Origin: Deinococcus piscis
GTDB lineage: Bacteria > Deinococcota > Deinococci > Deinococcales > Deinococcaceae
Length of the DNA stretch: 64,000 nt
Direction: 5' to 3'
Assembly: GCF_014653275.1 (NCBI RefSeq)
Contig: NZ_BNAL01000003.1
Coordinates: 1-64,000, forward strand
The position numbers were made by a program, and so were the translations under genes. Each line of letters begins with the position of its first letter. The stretch's first letter is position 1. The notes under the pieces are model-generated. The model saw nothing but the letters and a program-made list of their open reading frames with translations, ran no database searches and was not told the DNA's origin. Below are positions 29,800 through 46,257 of this stretch, piece after piece.

Positions 29800-30666
29800 T
29801 CACTGCTGCGGCGTCAGCATGATGATTCCCGCAAACGGTTGACGCTGCATCCAGTCGGCTTCAGGCTGCGGCACACCAGGGGGGAGCGGTTCGCCCCTGG
29901 CCCGCTCGTCCCGCGCCAGGAAGCGGAGGTGGTAGGGGTAATCTTTCCTGCCGAAAATACTTTCATTTGGTACAACCAACTCTGCCGCGCCCGACAGAAG
30001 GCCGCCGCCGTACACCGTGTTGATGTCTGGCAGCGGATGTTCCTGCCGCTGAAAGTCCCCTCTCTCTGTACCGAAAGTCGTGTACCGTGCTTGCAGCCAT
30101 TCCTTTAGCTGAAACTCAAACAGCGCCCCGCCTGAACCTTGCAGCCTGGCGTAGCAGAGGCTCTGCTCAGTCTTGCCAGCCAGCGGCATTTCGGCACAGC
30201 TCACCTGAACCCAGCCGCTGCTGGACCAAAAGGCCGTCAGACGTTCAGGGTTGTTCAGCCGCTGGAGAGAAGACCACGCACTGCCCACGCCGCTGGCGTA
30301 AAAGACGGCGAAAAGCAGCAGCGCAGGCAGAGTATAGACCGCCAGCAGTTGCGCGGGCCTCAGCGGGGGCAGCTCGGGCAAGTTGCGTAGCTCAGGCCAC
30401 TGCCGCAGTTGCAGCGGTGCGGGGACTTCGCCCGGTTTGCCGCCCCAGGTGGCGTGTAGGCTGAGTGAAAGCAGCGTGGGCATCAGCAACGCGGGGACCA
30501 GCATGAATAGCGGATTGGTAAAAGAGTCCTGCTGCCAGCTCCACCACAGCCAGCCCAGGCCGAGCACCACCCACACTTGCATCACTCCTAAAGTCCAGAG
30601 CATGGCGCGGTAAGGCCGGGAGCGCGGGCGAAAGCGGAAGCCTGCGGGCGGGGGGGTGCGGCTCAT
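29800..30666 (-). CDS. Hypothetical membrane protein
   Basis: 288 aa: two N-terminal helices (about residues 24-45 and 50-72), a HATWGGKP motif after them, a third helix around 108-130 (LLAVYTLPALLLFAVFYASG) and a soluble C-terminal half ending in QPFAGIIMLTPQQ. The upstream neighbour has the same plan, including HAVWRGP and FALYAVPTLLLG, so the two look like diverged paralogues. The start overlaps the upstream stop (ATGA). Not recognised. Confidence 0.75.
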   Translation of the reverse strand: MSRTPPPAGFRFRPRSRPYRAMLWTLGVMQVWVVLGLGWLWWSWQQDSFTNPLFMLVPALLMPTLLSLSLHATWGGKPGEVPAPLQLRQWPELRNLPELPPLRPAQLLAVYTLPALLLFAVFYASGVGSAWSSLQRLNNPERLTAFWSSSGWVQVSCAEMPLAGKTEQSLCYARLQGSGGALFEFQLKEWLQARYTTFGTERGDFQRQEHPLPDINTVYGGGLLSGAAELVVPNESIFGRKDYPYHLRFLARDERARGEPLPPGVPQPEADWMQRQPFAGIIMLTPQQ

Positions 30667-31451
30667 GGTGTCAGCCTCTCGTGTAGAGCCTGCACGTCTC
30701 CGTATATCACTACGGCACTGGCAATGTCTTGGTTTAGCAAGGCTCTTTCAGCCGCTGAAAAGGGCGCGGTGTGATTGACCAGCGGTAGACCGGCGAAGAC
30801 GAACCGCGCAGGGACTGTTGGCTTGGGTCGGCTCGGGTACAGCGGCATTTCGGCGGTAGCTTCGCTGACCAGCCAGGAGCCATGCGGTACGGCGTCGCTC
30901 ACGGTCACCTGTTGACCGCCCATATCGGCCAGCAAGGTAGGCACCGTCTGCGCCAGCAGTGCGCCGTCATAGTTGAGGCCGAAGCAATCGACCTCCTCGG
31001 CGGTTCGCTCGGCGAAAATCCGGTTCAGGTCAGGAATATCAAGGGCCTTGACCTGTGAGCAGCTCAGCGGGTAAAACAGCCAGCTTCTCGACTCGAAGCG
31101 GACATAGCGAGTGGCAAATTCAACGTATTCCGGGTCGGCGGTGGTAGACCCCTGACTGGACACATACATCGCCGCAGGCAGCCCCAGCAGCAGCGTAGGC
31201 ACCGCGTAGAGCGCGAATGTGTGCAGGCGGCTCAGCGGGCCTCGCCACACGGCATGAATAAGGAGTCCCAGGCAGAGTCCCCAGCCCACGGCCAAAGCAA
31301 CTACGAATGCCTCGTCACTTGGCCCAGCAAAACCGCTTTGCAGACGGCTCCAAAGCAAATAGCTTTGTAGCAACAACTGAATGACCAGAATGCCCGCCGC
31401 CCAGCGCAGTTGCAAGCGGTGAGACGGCGTAATGGGCTGTGTCTCAGGCAT
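30663..31451 (-). CDS. Hypothetical membrane protein, paralogue of the next gene
   Basis: 262 aa with helices at about residues 13-35, 45-65 and 76-95, then a soluble domain with a Cys pair (SCSQV, DCFGLN). Start at 31451 (MPETQPITP) is chosen because TACCAT ends 6 nt upstream; the frame extends further. It shares topology and the HAxWxG and TLPALLL/VPTLLLG motifs with the downstream gene at 29800, with which it overlaps by 4 bp. Probably both exported-facing, acting as a pair; function unknown. Confidence 0.72.
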   Translation of the reverse strand: MPETQPITPSHRLQLRWAAGILVIQLLLQSYLLWSRLQSGFAGPSDEAFVVALAVGWGLCLGLLIHAVWRGPLSRLHTFALYAVPTLLLGLPAAMYVSSQGSTTADPEYVEFATRYVRFESRSWLFYPLSCSQVKALDIPDLNRIFAERTAEEVDCFGLNYDGALLAQTVPTLLADMGGQQVTVSDAVPHGSWLVSEATAEMPLYPSRPKPTVPARFVFAGLPLVNHTAPFSAAERALLNQDIASAVVIYGDVQALHERLTP

Positions 31452-31567
31452 AGCCCTATGGTAATGCAGTGATGATTGTGCAGCGGCCAAAAAAGTGTAG
31501 GGCCGCAAGCTGCGTTGATAGCCAGCTTACGGTCCTACGCTAAAGCGTCAATTCGGCAGAAAAGGTC

Positions 31568-32503
<936 letters not shown>

Positions 32504-32662
32504 GGTTGAACTTCCTTTCCGTGAACAAGTCTGAGCAGGCTGAATTGTGGGCTTGCCCCGTGATTGTAGCGCAGGCCCCAGGAAACTTAGGGGCGCTGCA
32601 CTGATGGCTGGAGTGCCGAGAAGCCGCTTGAACAGCTGGTCTCAGGTCCTGCGCTCAGGACT

Positions 32663-33331
32663 TTAGAGGCTCTTGACCCAGGCGTGGATATTGGCGATGT
32701 CCTGCTCCTTCAGCTGACCTTCGCTGAAGCGGGGCATGGTGGGGGCCAGTTCGCGGCCATCGGGGGTCTTGCCCTCACGCAGCGCCTGCGTAAAGCCCGC
32801 CAGGTCCCAGGTGTTGGCGTTCGCGGTCATGGCTGGGCCAAGTGCCCCCTGACCCTGAGCCCCGTGGCACCCGCCACAGGTGCCGGCAAACAGGGTCTGA
32901 CCAGCAGCGGCGTCACCAGCGGCAGCGGTACTGTCCGCAGCGGCGCTGCTTGCCTCGCTCGCGGTGCTGGCACTTGCCGAGGCCGCAGCGGCGACTGCGC
33001 CCTGCTCCTGCTCACCTTCACCGCCAGTGGTGGTGGCTGGGTCGCCCACAGTGGCCGCTGTTTCCTGGCTACCGTTCGTGGAGCTGTCGGAGACGCCGCC
33101 CTGGCTGCCCTGGCTGACTCCAGCCGTGGCAGGCGTGTTCCCTTTCTGGGCCGCTTCGTTGGCGCTGGCGTCGGTGGTCACGGCCACCCCTTCGGCCACT
33201 GGGTCATTGGCTTTGGGAGCGCCTGCATTGGTCACGATCAGCAGCGCGACCCCCAGAACCAGGCCGAGAAGAATGCCGGTGAGCCAGGGCATCACATTGC
33301 CCTGAGTCATACGTGCTTTGAGAGTCGTCAT
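32663..33331 (-). CDS. Membrane-anchored c-type cytochrome
   Basis: An N-terminal anchor (about residues 14-33) is followed by a ~100-residue Ala/Ser/Thr/Gly/Glu-rich linker and one cytochrome c domain (about 140-222) with CGGCH heme attachment in AGTCGGCHGAQGQGALGPAM and the likely axial Met in PTMPRFSEGQLKEQDI. It would carry electrons on the outer face of the membrane. ATG 33331 is set by TATTCT ending 7 nt upstream. The linker is low-complexity and probably extended. Confidence 0.88.
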   Translation of the reverse strand: MTTLKARMTQGNVMPWLTGILLGLVLGVALLIVTNAGAPKANDPVAEGVAVTTDASANEAAQKGNTPATAGVSQGSQGGVSDSSTNGSQETAATVGDPATTTGGEGEQEQGAVAAAASASASTASEASSAAADSTAAAGDAAAGQTLFAGTCGGCHGAQGQGALGPAMTANANTWDLAGFTQALREGKTPDGRELAPTMPRFSEGQLKEQDIANIHAWVKSL

Positions 33332-33384
33332 GTGCCACAGAATAGCGCGCATGCCCGGCGGTCCGGGAGGGCCACTTTGCCCTT

Positions 33385-33744
33385 TCAGTCCGGCAGAAGG
33401 AGCGGGGTAGGTGGGGCATCCTGCGCTTCGGGTGGCCACCACTGGAGGGCTTGCAAGTCCAGCCGTCCGCTGGCATCAAACGCGACTCCCTCGGCTTGCA
33501 GTAAGGCCTGTTGCAACTCGCCCAGGCCGATTTTGCCGGTGCTGATGCGGCCCTGAGCATTGACCACCCGCTGCCAGGGCAGGCCATGTTCGCGGTCCAC
33601 CAGGCTGTTCATGACATAGCCTGCCTGCCGCGCCGCACCCGGCTGTCCAGCCAGCAGCGCCAGCTGACCGTAGGTCATGACCCGGCCCGGTGGGATGCGG
33701 GCCACCAGCGCCAAGATGCGTTCACGGAAGCTGGGTTCGGACAT
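33385..33744 (-). CDS. Alkyltransferase-like protein (ATL, MGMT C-terminal domain family)
   Basis: A small MGMT-like DNA-binding domain: FRERILALVARIPPGRVMTYGQLALLAG, then SLVDREHGLPWQRVVNAQGRIS. In MGMT the loop is PCHRV with the alkyl-accepting Cys; here Trp stands in that position (PWQRV), as in ATL proteins that bind O6-alkylguanine without repairing it and hand it to nucleotide excision repair. 119 aa is the ATL size. TACACT ends 6 nt before the ATG. The Gln where His is usual is a further variation. Confidence 0.88.
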   Translation of the reverse strand: MSEPSFRERILALVARIPPGRVMTYGQLALLAGQPGAARQAGYVMNSLVDREHGLPWQRVVNAQGRISTGKIGLGELQQALLQAEGVAFDASGRLDLQALQWWPPEAQDAPPTPLLLPD

Positions 33745-33823
33745 AGGAGCAGTGTAGAGGGTCAGACGAGGGTATCAGGAGAGCACAAGCCTCAGAGCAG
33801 AGGAGCCTCAGCGTTCTCGGCCC

Positions 33824-35056
33824 TCAGCTCAACTTGGCCTTGAACTCCTCGTAGCCGAACACCTTCACGCGCTCGTAGCGGCCATCGGCGTGCAGGATGC
33901 CGATATCCGGGTGCTTGACGCCGTTGAAGAAGGTCGTCTTGACCATGGTGTAGTGAATCATGTCGTCGAACACGACGCGGTCTCCGATGTTCAGTGCGTG
34001 GGGAAACACATACTCGCCGACCACGTCCCCGGCCAAGCAGGTGGTGCCGCCAATCAAGTAGCGGTGTCCCTGTGCCTCGGCAGCGGCTTCGCGGTGCTCC
34101 TCGGTGGGCGGGTCGCCAGCGCCCAGGATGCGGGGACGGTAGGGCATTTCCAGCACGTCGGGCATATGGGCCGACACCGAGACGTCCAGCAGCACCGCGT
34201 CTTTGACGTTGTGAACCACGTCCAGCACGCTGGATACCAGCCAGCCGGTCTGCCAGCCAAAGGCGCTGCCAGGTTCCAGAATCACGTGTACGTTCCATTT
34301 CTCGCGGAACGCCCGGACCACCCGAATCAGGCGCTCAAGGTCGTAGCCCTCACGGGTCATCAGGTGGCCACCGCCGAAGTTGACCCATTTGATTTGGTCG
34401 GAAGCCAGAAACTCGCCAAACTTTTCTTCGAGCACCTCCAGCGTGCGCTCCAGCGTGTCCGAGTCCTTTTCGCACAGCGTGTGGAAGTGCAGGCCGTCAA
34501 TGCCGGGGGGCAAGGTGTCCGGGAACTCGCGGCGGGTCACGCCCAGGCGCGAAAAGGGGCCAGCGGGGTTGTAGAGGTCGGTCTCGACTTCGGCGTATTC
34601 GGGGTTGACGCGGATACCGGCGTGGATGGTGCGGCCTTCAGCGCGGGCAGCTTCCACCTGGGGGCGGAAGCGCTCCCACTGCGCCAGCGAGTTGAACACG
34701 ATGTGGTCCGAGCGGCGCAGGATTTCAGGAAAGTCCTCATCCGAGTAGGCTGGGGCGTAGGCGTGAACCTCGCCCTGCATTTCCTCATCGGCCAGAATCA
34801 CTTCATTCAGGCTGCTGGCGGTGGCTCCAGTGATGCCGTACTCGCGCAGGATAGGAAAGGTGCTCCACATCGAAAAGCCTTTGAACGCCACGATAATCTG
34901 TGCGCCACTTTTCTCCTGCACGTAGGAAATCAAGGCGAGGTTGCGGCGCAGACGAGTTTCATCCAGCACGAAGGCGGGGCTGGGAATGTCCTGCCAGGGG
35001 ACAGTCTGCGGGTCGGTCACTTCGGGCAGGTGGAGATCAGCAGGCAGCTCGGTCAT
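33824..35056 (-). CDS. nspC: Carboxynorspermidine/carboxyspermidine decarboxylase
   Basis: PLP enzyme of the alternative polyamine route, converting carboxy(nor)spermidine to (nor)spermidine. The N-terminus SPAFVLDETRLRRNL, the PLP-lysine segment AFKGFSMWS, GLHFHTLCEKD, KWVNFGGGHLMT and EPGSAFGWQTG match the alanine-racemase-fold NspC group; LIGGTTCLAGDVVGEY is the C-terminal active-site Cys block. 410 aa. TACACT ends 7 nt before the ATG. The partner dehydrogenase gene is not in the window. Confidence 0.9.
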   Translation of the reverse strand: MTELPADLHLPEVTDPQTVPWQDIPSPAFVLDETRLRRNLALISYVQEKSGAQIIVAFKGFSMWSTFPILREYGITGATASSLNEVILADEEMQGEVHAYAPAYSDEDFPEILRRSDHIVFNSLAQWERFRPQVEAARAEGRTIHAGIRVNPEYAEVETDLYNPAGPFSRLGVTRREFPDTLPPGIDGLHFHTLCEKDSDTLERTLEVLEEKFGEFLASDQIKWVNFGGGHLMTREGYDLERLIRVVRAFREKWNVHVILEPGSAFGWQTGWLVSSVLDVVHNVKDAVLLDVSVSAHMPDVLEMPYRPRILGAGDPPTEEHREAAAEAQGHRYLIGGTTCLAGDVVGEYVFPHALNIGDRVVFDDMIHYTMVKTTFFNGVKHPDIGILHADGRYERVKVFGYEEFKAKLS

Positions 35057-35124
35057 GGAGCTTAGTGTAGATGGAGCCCGCTAGGAATGGGGCCAGGCCG
35101 CAAGGGTGATGGCCGGTCAGGCGT

Positions 35125-35889
35125 TTAGCGGAACACCAGACCCTCCGCCTCGCGGCCACGCAGTTCCGGCACGCAGTCGCTGACACCCAGTTCGGCGCAG
35201 AAAGTCACGTCCAGGGCCAGGTCAGCAAAAGCCAGGTCTATGTCGCCCATGCCCAGCAGTCGCTGACCGTGTGCACTGGCCTGTAGGGCCGCCTGGGGAC
35301 CGGGCCAGCGGGCAGTCAGGGCCAGCACCATCTGGGCCGAGTCGTTGAGCATGAAGTCCGTTTCGCCTGCTGGACCAAGCAGTTCGCGGACCACCACGCC
35401 CGCCGTATAGCAGTCATCCAGGCTGACCTGCCCGTCGGTGCCCGCACACACGACAGTGATGTCACCGCCCTGGGCCAGTGCCTGGGCGCGGGCCGCAGCA
35501 GCGGGGGCATTCCGCAAGCAGGCCAGCAGGACATGCTGGGCCGCCTGCACGGCCGTGTGAGCGGCGTCAGTGCCGTTGGTGGTGTTCATGACCAGGGTGT
35601 GTCCTCCCCACTCCCGCGCTGCCGCGTCCAGGGGGCTGTTGCCCAGGTCAAAGCCGTCTATTCGGAGGCCGCCGCGTTCACCGGCCAGCAGTGTGCCCGT
35701 GCCGAGGGAGGCCCGCAGGGCATGCGCCGCCTCAATGCTGGGCGCAAACATCACCGCGTCTGCGCCGCGCTCTAGGAAGGTGGTGGCTGTGGTGGTGGCC
35801 CGCAGCACGTCAATGACCAACGCTGTACCGCCCCGCTGCTCCGGCGGGTGCAGACCGGGCAGGAGGCTGACGCTGAGGCGGCGGCTCAT
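35125..35889 (-). CDS. comB: 2-phosphosulfolactate phosphatase family (ComB-like)
   Basis: ComB hydrolyses 2-phosphosulfolactate in coenzyme M synthesis in methanogens, but homologues are common in bacteria that make no CoM. VIDVLRATTTATTFL, LAGERGGLRIDGFDLGNSP and LVMNTTNGTDAA are the family blocks; Cys and Asp residues near GDITVVCAGTDGQVSLDD continue the pattern. 254 aa. The ATG overlaps the rpe stop (ATGA), so it is the last gene of the gltB-gltD-rpe-comB run. True substrate here is unknown. Confidence 0.85.
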   Translation of the reverse strand: MSRRLSVSLLPGLHPPEQRGGTALVIDVLRATTTATTFLERGADAVMFAPSIEAAHALRASLGTGTLLAGERGGLRIDGFDLGNSPLDAAAREWGGHTLVMNTTNGTDAAHTAVQAAQHVLLACLRNAPAAAARAQALAQGGDITVVCAGTDGQVSLDDCYTAGVVVRELLGPAGETDFMLNDSAQMVLALTARWPGPQAALQASAHGQRLLGMGDIDLAFADLALDVTFCAELGVSDCVPELRGREAEGLVFR

Positions 35890-36584
35890 GCGAGGGCGTC
35901 CCGGAAGGCCTGAATGCCTGCTGCGGAGCCACCGTCTGCCCCGAAAATGGCGCTGCCTGCGACCAGATTGGTGGCTCCCGCTTCTACCAGGGCGCGGGCA
36001 TTCTGGGCCGTCACGCCGCCGTCCACCTGCAACTCGGCCTCCGAGCCGAGGTCGTCCAGCATGCGGCGCACCTCGCGCACCCGCTCCACGCTCGCCGGAA
36101 TGAACCGCTGCCCGCCAAAGCCGGGGTTCACACTCATGACCAGCACCAAGTCCACGTCGGCCAGCACGGGCCGGATGGCGTCCAGCGGCGTGCCAGGGTT
36201 GAGGGTCACGCCTGCCCGCTTGCCCAGTTCGCGCACCATGCCCACGGCGCGGTGAATGTGACGGGTGCTTTCGACCTGCACGGTCAGCCCGTCCGCGCCT
36301 GCTTCGGCAAAGTCGTGCAGGTAGCGCTCCGGCTGCTCAATCATCAGGTGAACATCCATGTACAGTCCGCTGACGCGCCGCGCCGCTGCCAGGATGGGCA
36401 GCCCAAAGGAAATGTTGGGCACGAACTGCCCGTCCATCACATCCACATGCGCCCAGGGCACGCCAGCCGCTTCCAGCGTGGCGAGTTCCTCGCCCAGCCG
36501 CGCAAAGTCGCAGGCCAGCAGACTGGGCGAGAGAATGACGGGCTTGTGGGAGGCGGCAGTGCCGGACATGGGAGTGCTGGTCAC
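35886..36584 (-). CDS. rpe: Ribulose-phosphate 3-epimerase
   Basis: Interconverts ribulose 5-phosphate and xylulose 5-phosphate in the pentose phosphate pathway. LSPSLLACDFARLGEE, HVDVMDGQFVPNISFG, DVHLMIEQPERYL, VMSVNPGFGGQRFI and QVDGGVTAQNA are canonical. A GTG start at 36584 is favoured since TAACAT ends 6 nt upstream; that box includes the TAA stop of gltD. ATG at 36569 is the alternative. It lies 9 bp behind gltD. Confidence 0.94.
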   Translation of the reverse strand: MTSTPMSGTAASHKPVILSPSLLACDFARLGEELATLEAAGVPWAHVDVMDGQFVPNISFGLPILAAARRVSGLYMDVHLMIEQPERYLHDFAEAGADGLTVQVESTRHIHRAVGMVRELGKRAGVTLNPGTPLDAIRPVLADVDLVLVMSVNPGFGGQRFIPASVERVREVRRMLDDLGSEAELQVDGGVTAQNARALVEAGATNLVAGSAIFGADGGSAAGIQAFRDALA

Positions 36585-36593
36585 AGGAGAATG

Positions 36594-38057
36594 TTAGCGC
36601 GGCAGCCGACTTTGCCCCATCAGGAACTGGTCAATGGCGCGCGCTGCCTGCCGACCCTCACGAATGGCCCACACAATCAGAGAAGCGCCGCGCCGCACGT
36701 CGCCAGCGGCAAAGACTCCCGGCATGCTGGTGGCGTAGCCGCCCTGGTCTCTGTCGCTGGCCAGGGCATGGCCGCGCCCGTCTTGCTCTACGCCGAAAGA
36801 TTCCAGTAGGTGGAACACAGGCCGCTCAAAGCCGATGGCCAGCAGCACCAGGTCCGCCGGATAGACCCGCTCGGTGCCGGGCAGTTCGGTCAGCTGGCCG
36901 GCGTGAAAGTCGGCCTGAACGGTGCGTACGCCCGTGACCCGGCCTCTTTCACCTACGAACTCTTTGGGAACGGTAGCAAAAGCCCGCTCGCCGCCTTCCT
37001 CATGGCTGCTGCTGTAGGCGGCGGTGAGCGGCATGTCGGGCCAGGTGAGCAGCCGGTCCGAGCCGGGCAGGTCTGGGCGGCGGATGAACTGGGTCACGCC
37101 CGCTGCGCCCTGACGGTGACTGGTACCGATACAGTCGCTGCCGGTGTCTCCCCCACCAATTACCACCACCTGCTTGCCCCGCGCCGTGGGGGCTCCGGCC
37201 ACGGCGTCGCCGGCCACGCTGCGGTTGTGGGCGGTCAGGAACTCCATCGCGTGGTGAATGCCGGCCAGGTCGCGGCCCGGCAGGTCCAGTTCTCTGGGCG
37301 CTTCAGCGCCGCCAGCCAGCAGCACGGCTCCAAATTGTGCCTGCAGCTCGGCAGGTGTGACCACCTCCTGACTGAGATTCACCACCCCCTGACTGTCTTC
37401 CCACTTCCCGACCAGGGTGCCGGTGCGGAAAGTCACCCCCTCGGCTTCCATCTGCGCCACGCGGCGATCAATATGACGCTTTTCCAGCTTGAAATCGGGG
37501 ATGCCGTAGCGCAGCAGTCCACCGATGCGGTCATTCTTCTCGAACACCGTGACGCGGTGGCCTGCGCGGGCCAGCTGCTGCGCGGCGGCCAAACCAGCCG
37601 GACCGCTGCCCACCACCGCCACCGAGTGGCCGCTCAGCTCGGCGGGTGGCTCAGGGCGCACCCAGCCTTCTTGCCAGCCGCGCTCGATAATTGCCAGCTC
37701 GATGGATTTGATGCCCACCGGGTCGTCCGAAATGTCCAGCACGCAGGCGGCCTCGCAGGGCGCGGGGCAGGCCCGGCCCGTGAACTCCGGGAAATTGTTG
37801 GTGCTGTGCAGGTTCTCCAGTGCACTGCGCCAGTCGCTTTGGTACACCAGATTATTGAAGTCGGGAATGATGTTGTGGACGGGGCAACCCCCGCTGCAAA
37901 AGGGAATCCCGCAGTCCATGCAGCGCACCGCCTGCAACTTCGCCTGCGCCGCGTCCAGCGGACGCACGAACTCGCCGCTATAAGCAACGCGCTCCTGGGC
38001 CGGAGCGTACTGCTCGGAAATGCGGCCCTGCTCTAAAAATCCGGTGATTTTGCTCAT
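36594..38057 (-). CDS. gltD: Glutamate synthase small subunit
   Basis: Supplies electrons from NADPH to the large subunit. The N-terminal 4Fe-4S region has [17 protein letters not shown] and [15 protein letters not shown] binding is [17 protein letters not shown] and NADPH binding [11 protein letters not shown]; it ends with [21 protein letters not shown]. 487 aa from the ATG at 38057, which follows AGGAG by 7 nt. 37 bp downstream of gltB. Confidence 0.95.
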   Translation of the reverse strand: MSKITGFLEQGRISEQYAPAQERVAYSGEFVRPLDAAQAKLQAVRCMDCGIPFCSGGCPVHNIIPDFNNLVYQSDWRSALENLHSTNNFPEFTGRACPAPCEAACVLDISDDPVGIKSIELAIIERGWQEGWVRPEPPAELSGHSVAVVGSGPAGLAAAQQLARAGHRVTVFEKNDRIGGLLRYGIPDFKLEKRHIDRRVAQMEAEGVTFRTGTLVGKWEDSQGVVNLSQEVVTPAELQAQFGAVLLAGGAEAPRELDLPGRDLAGIHHAMEFLTAHNRSVAGDAVAGAPTARGKQVVVIGGGDTGSDCIGTSHRQGAAGVTQFIRRPDLPGSDRLLTWPDMPLTAAYSSSHEEGGERAFATVPKEFVGERGRVTGVRTVQADFHAGQLTELPGTERVYPADLVLLAIGFERPVFHLLESFGVEQDGRGHALASDRDQGGYATSMPGVFAAGDVRRGASLIVWAIREGRQAARAIDQFLMGQSRLPR

Positions 38058-38094
38058 GGGGTGTCTCCTGAAGTGGGATGGAGCGGCAAGTGGG

Positions 38095-42900
<4,806 letters not shown>

Positions 42901-43341
42901 ACGGGCCTCCTGTAAAAACTCCAGAAAGAACGTTGAGGTCAGGGCTATGGGGTAAGGACGGCGGCCAGCTGGGCAAGCACAGCTGAAACCGGGGAAGTAT
43001 AACTATTCAGCCGAAGGCCAGTGTAAAAGCGCACGGTTGGTCGGCGCAGCACGGCCAGGACGGGCAATAAGCCCTAGATCATTTTGATCTGCCTGGAAAT
43101 GGCGGCAGGTGGATTTCAAGTATACAAGTATTTTTACTCTTTGCCTAGCATAAAATATCCAAAAGGAGACGGAGAGTTTCGTCTGCCTGCCGGGTTAGGG
43201 GGGCGAGCACACTTCTGCTGGCTAAAGAACTTGGGCCGCTGTGGCAGCTGTGACCCACTTCAGAGAGCTGGCTTATGATGAAGAACCCATCCGTGCCCTT
43301 CCCCGCGCAGCAGCCGCTGCGCCACTCAAAGGAGCTAGACC
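42901..43341. other. Divergent intergenic region gltB / methylmalonyl-CoA mutase
   Basis: No gene found. For gltB a TATACT -10 candidate lies on the minus strand at 42996-43001. For the mutase, TAGCAT/TAAAAT (43146-43156) are possible -10 boxes with weak -35s. The inverted repeat AGATCA-TTT-TGATCT at 43076-43090 sits between them and may be an operator for either gene. A 64-codon frame at 43084 looks spurious. Confidence 0.4.
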
Positions 43342-45507
<2,166 letters not shown>

Positions 45508-45540
45508 GTCACTGGGGAGCGCAGACGCGGCGGCAGACTC

Positions 45541-46005
45541 TCAGGGGTGGCGCTCATCTGCCCCCTTCACCTCTGGCGGCTTCGTGCTTGGAAGGTTCAG
45601 GTCTAGGGGATTTAAGTCTGGGGCCTTCAGCTCAGGTTCCCGGCGCAGCACCCAGCCCAGCAGCAGGTCCAGGCCACGGGTGCGCAGGAATTCGGCCAGG
45701 CTCAGGCCCAGGCTCCCGCCCAGCGCCGCGCTGACCAGCACGCCGGGAGCGTCGTTGAGCGCGGGCAGCGCACTGGCCAGGGCAAAAGCGCTCAGCCCTC
45801 CGAGCAGGCCGCCCAGCAGGGCGTCGGTCAGGGTGGCGCTCCAGTGGGGCCGGGCGGCTGGGGGCAGTCCCTGGCGGGCCCTGAGGCCAAACAGGGCAGC
45901 AATCAGTAGCGACACAGCCAGCGCACTGGCCAGCGCCGGTGGGTCGAGGGTGGTCATCAGGCTGGGATTGGCCCAGAGGGCTTGGAGGTGGTGGACTGGC
46001 GGCAT
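45541..46005 (-). CDS. Hypothetical membrane protein
   Basis: 154 aa with hydrophobic segments at about 24-41, 61-82 and 90-112, rich in Ala and Leu, and a polar C-terminal tail with repeated L-(K/D/N)-P steps (PDLNPLDLNLPSTKPPE). Not recognised. SD GGGGGAG lies 7 nt before the ATG at 46005. It lies downstream of a strong minus-strand promoter overlapped by a palindrome (46205-46241), though a terminator-like hairpin intervenes. Its expression could therefore be conditional. Confidence 0.65.
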   Translation of the reverse strand: MPPVHHLQALWANPSLMTTLDPPALASALAVSLLIAALFGLRARQGLPPAARPHWSATLTDALLGGLLGGLSAFALASALPALNDAPGVLVSAALGGSLGLSLAEFLRTRGLDLLLGWVLRREPELKAPDLNPLDLNLPSTKPPEVKGADERHP

Positions 46006-46119
46006 GGGTGATCTCCCCCCTTCAGGAGTGCTCCGCCTGGGCGATGGCGCAGCGCGGGGCTACGTCACACGCCGCTGCAAAGCGCAGTGTGAGGACGCTG
46101 GCATGTGAGGACTCTGGCG

Positions 46120-46241
46120 AAAAAAAGAGGCGCGGCAGGCCCCGCTTCCCTTCAGGGCCTGTAGGGCAAGCTGCGGGACTGTGGAAGCCTCGCTCAGTTC
46201 TTACCTACTAAAACTATAGTAGATACCCCCAATTTAGTCAA
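46120..46241 (-). promoter_or_regulatory. Promoter with overlapping palindrome and possible short RNA
   Basis: On the minus strand TTGACT (46236-46241), 17 bp, TATAGT (46213-46218) is the second-best promoter in the window. The palindrome CTACTA-N6-TAGTAG (46205-46222) covers its -10, as an operator would. About 60 nt further on comes a GC-rich hairpin (GCGG/CCGC at 46132-46145), with a run of seven T (46120-46126). A transcript of about 87 nt is possible, either a small RNA or an attenuated leader of the gene at 46005. Confidence 0.5.
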
Positions 46242-46257
46242 GAGCAGAATGCCGAGT

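Noticed and set aside
36567..36569. ATG at 36569 as rpe start
   Set aside because: No SD or -10 box at suitable distance, whereas GTG at 36584 has TAACAT 6 nt upstream; kept as an alternative.
46120..46210. CAGGCCCTGAAGGGAAGC resembles the SRP RNA tip loop
   Set aside because: The stretch is too short on the 3' side to form the SRP helix, the tetraloop differs, and the internal-loop residues do not match; kept only as an unnamed candidate RNA.
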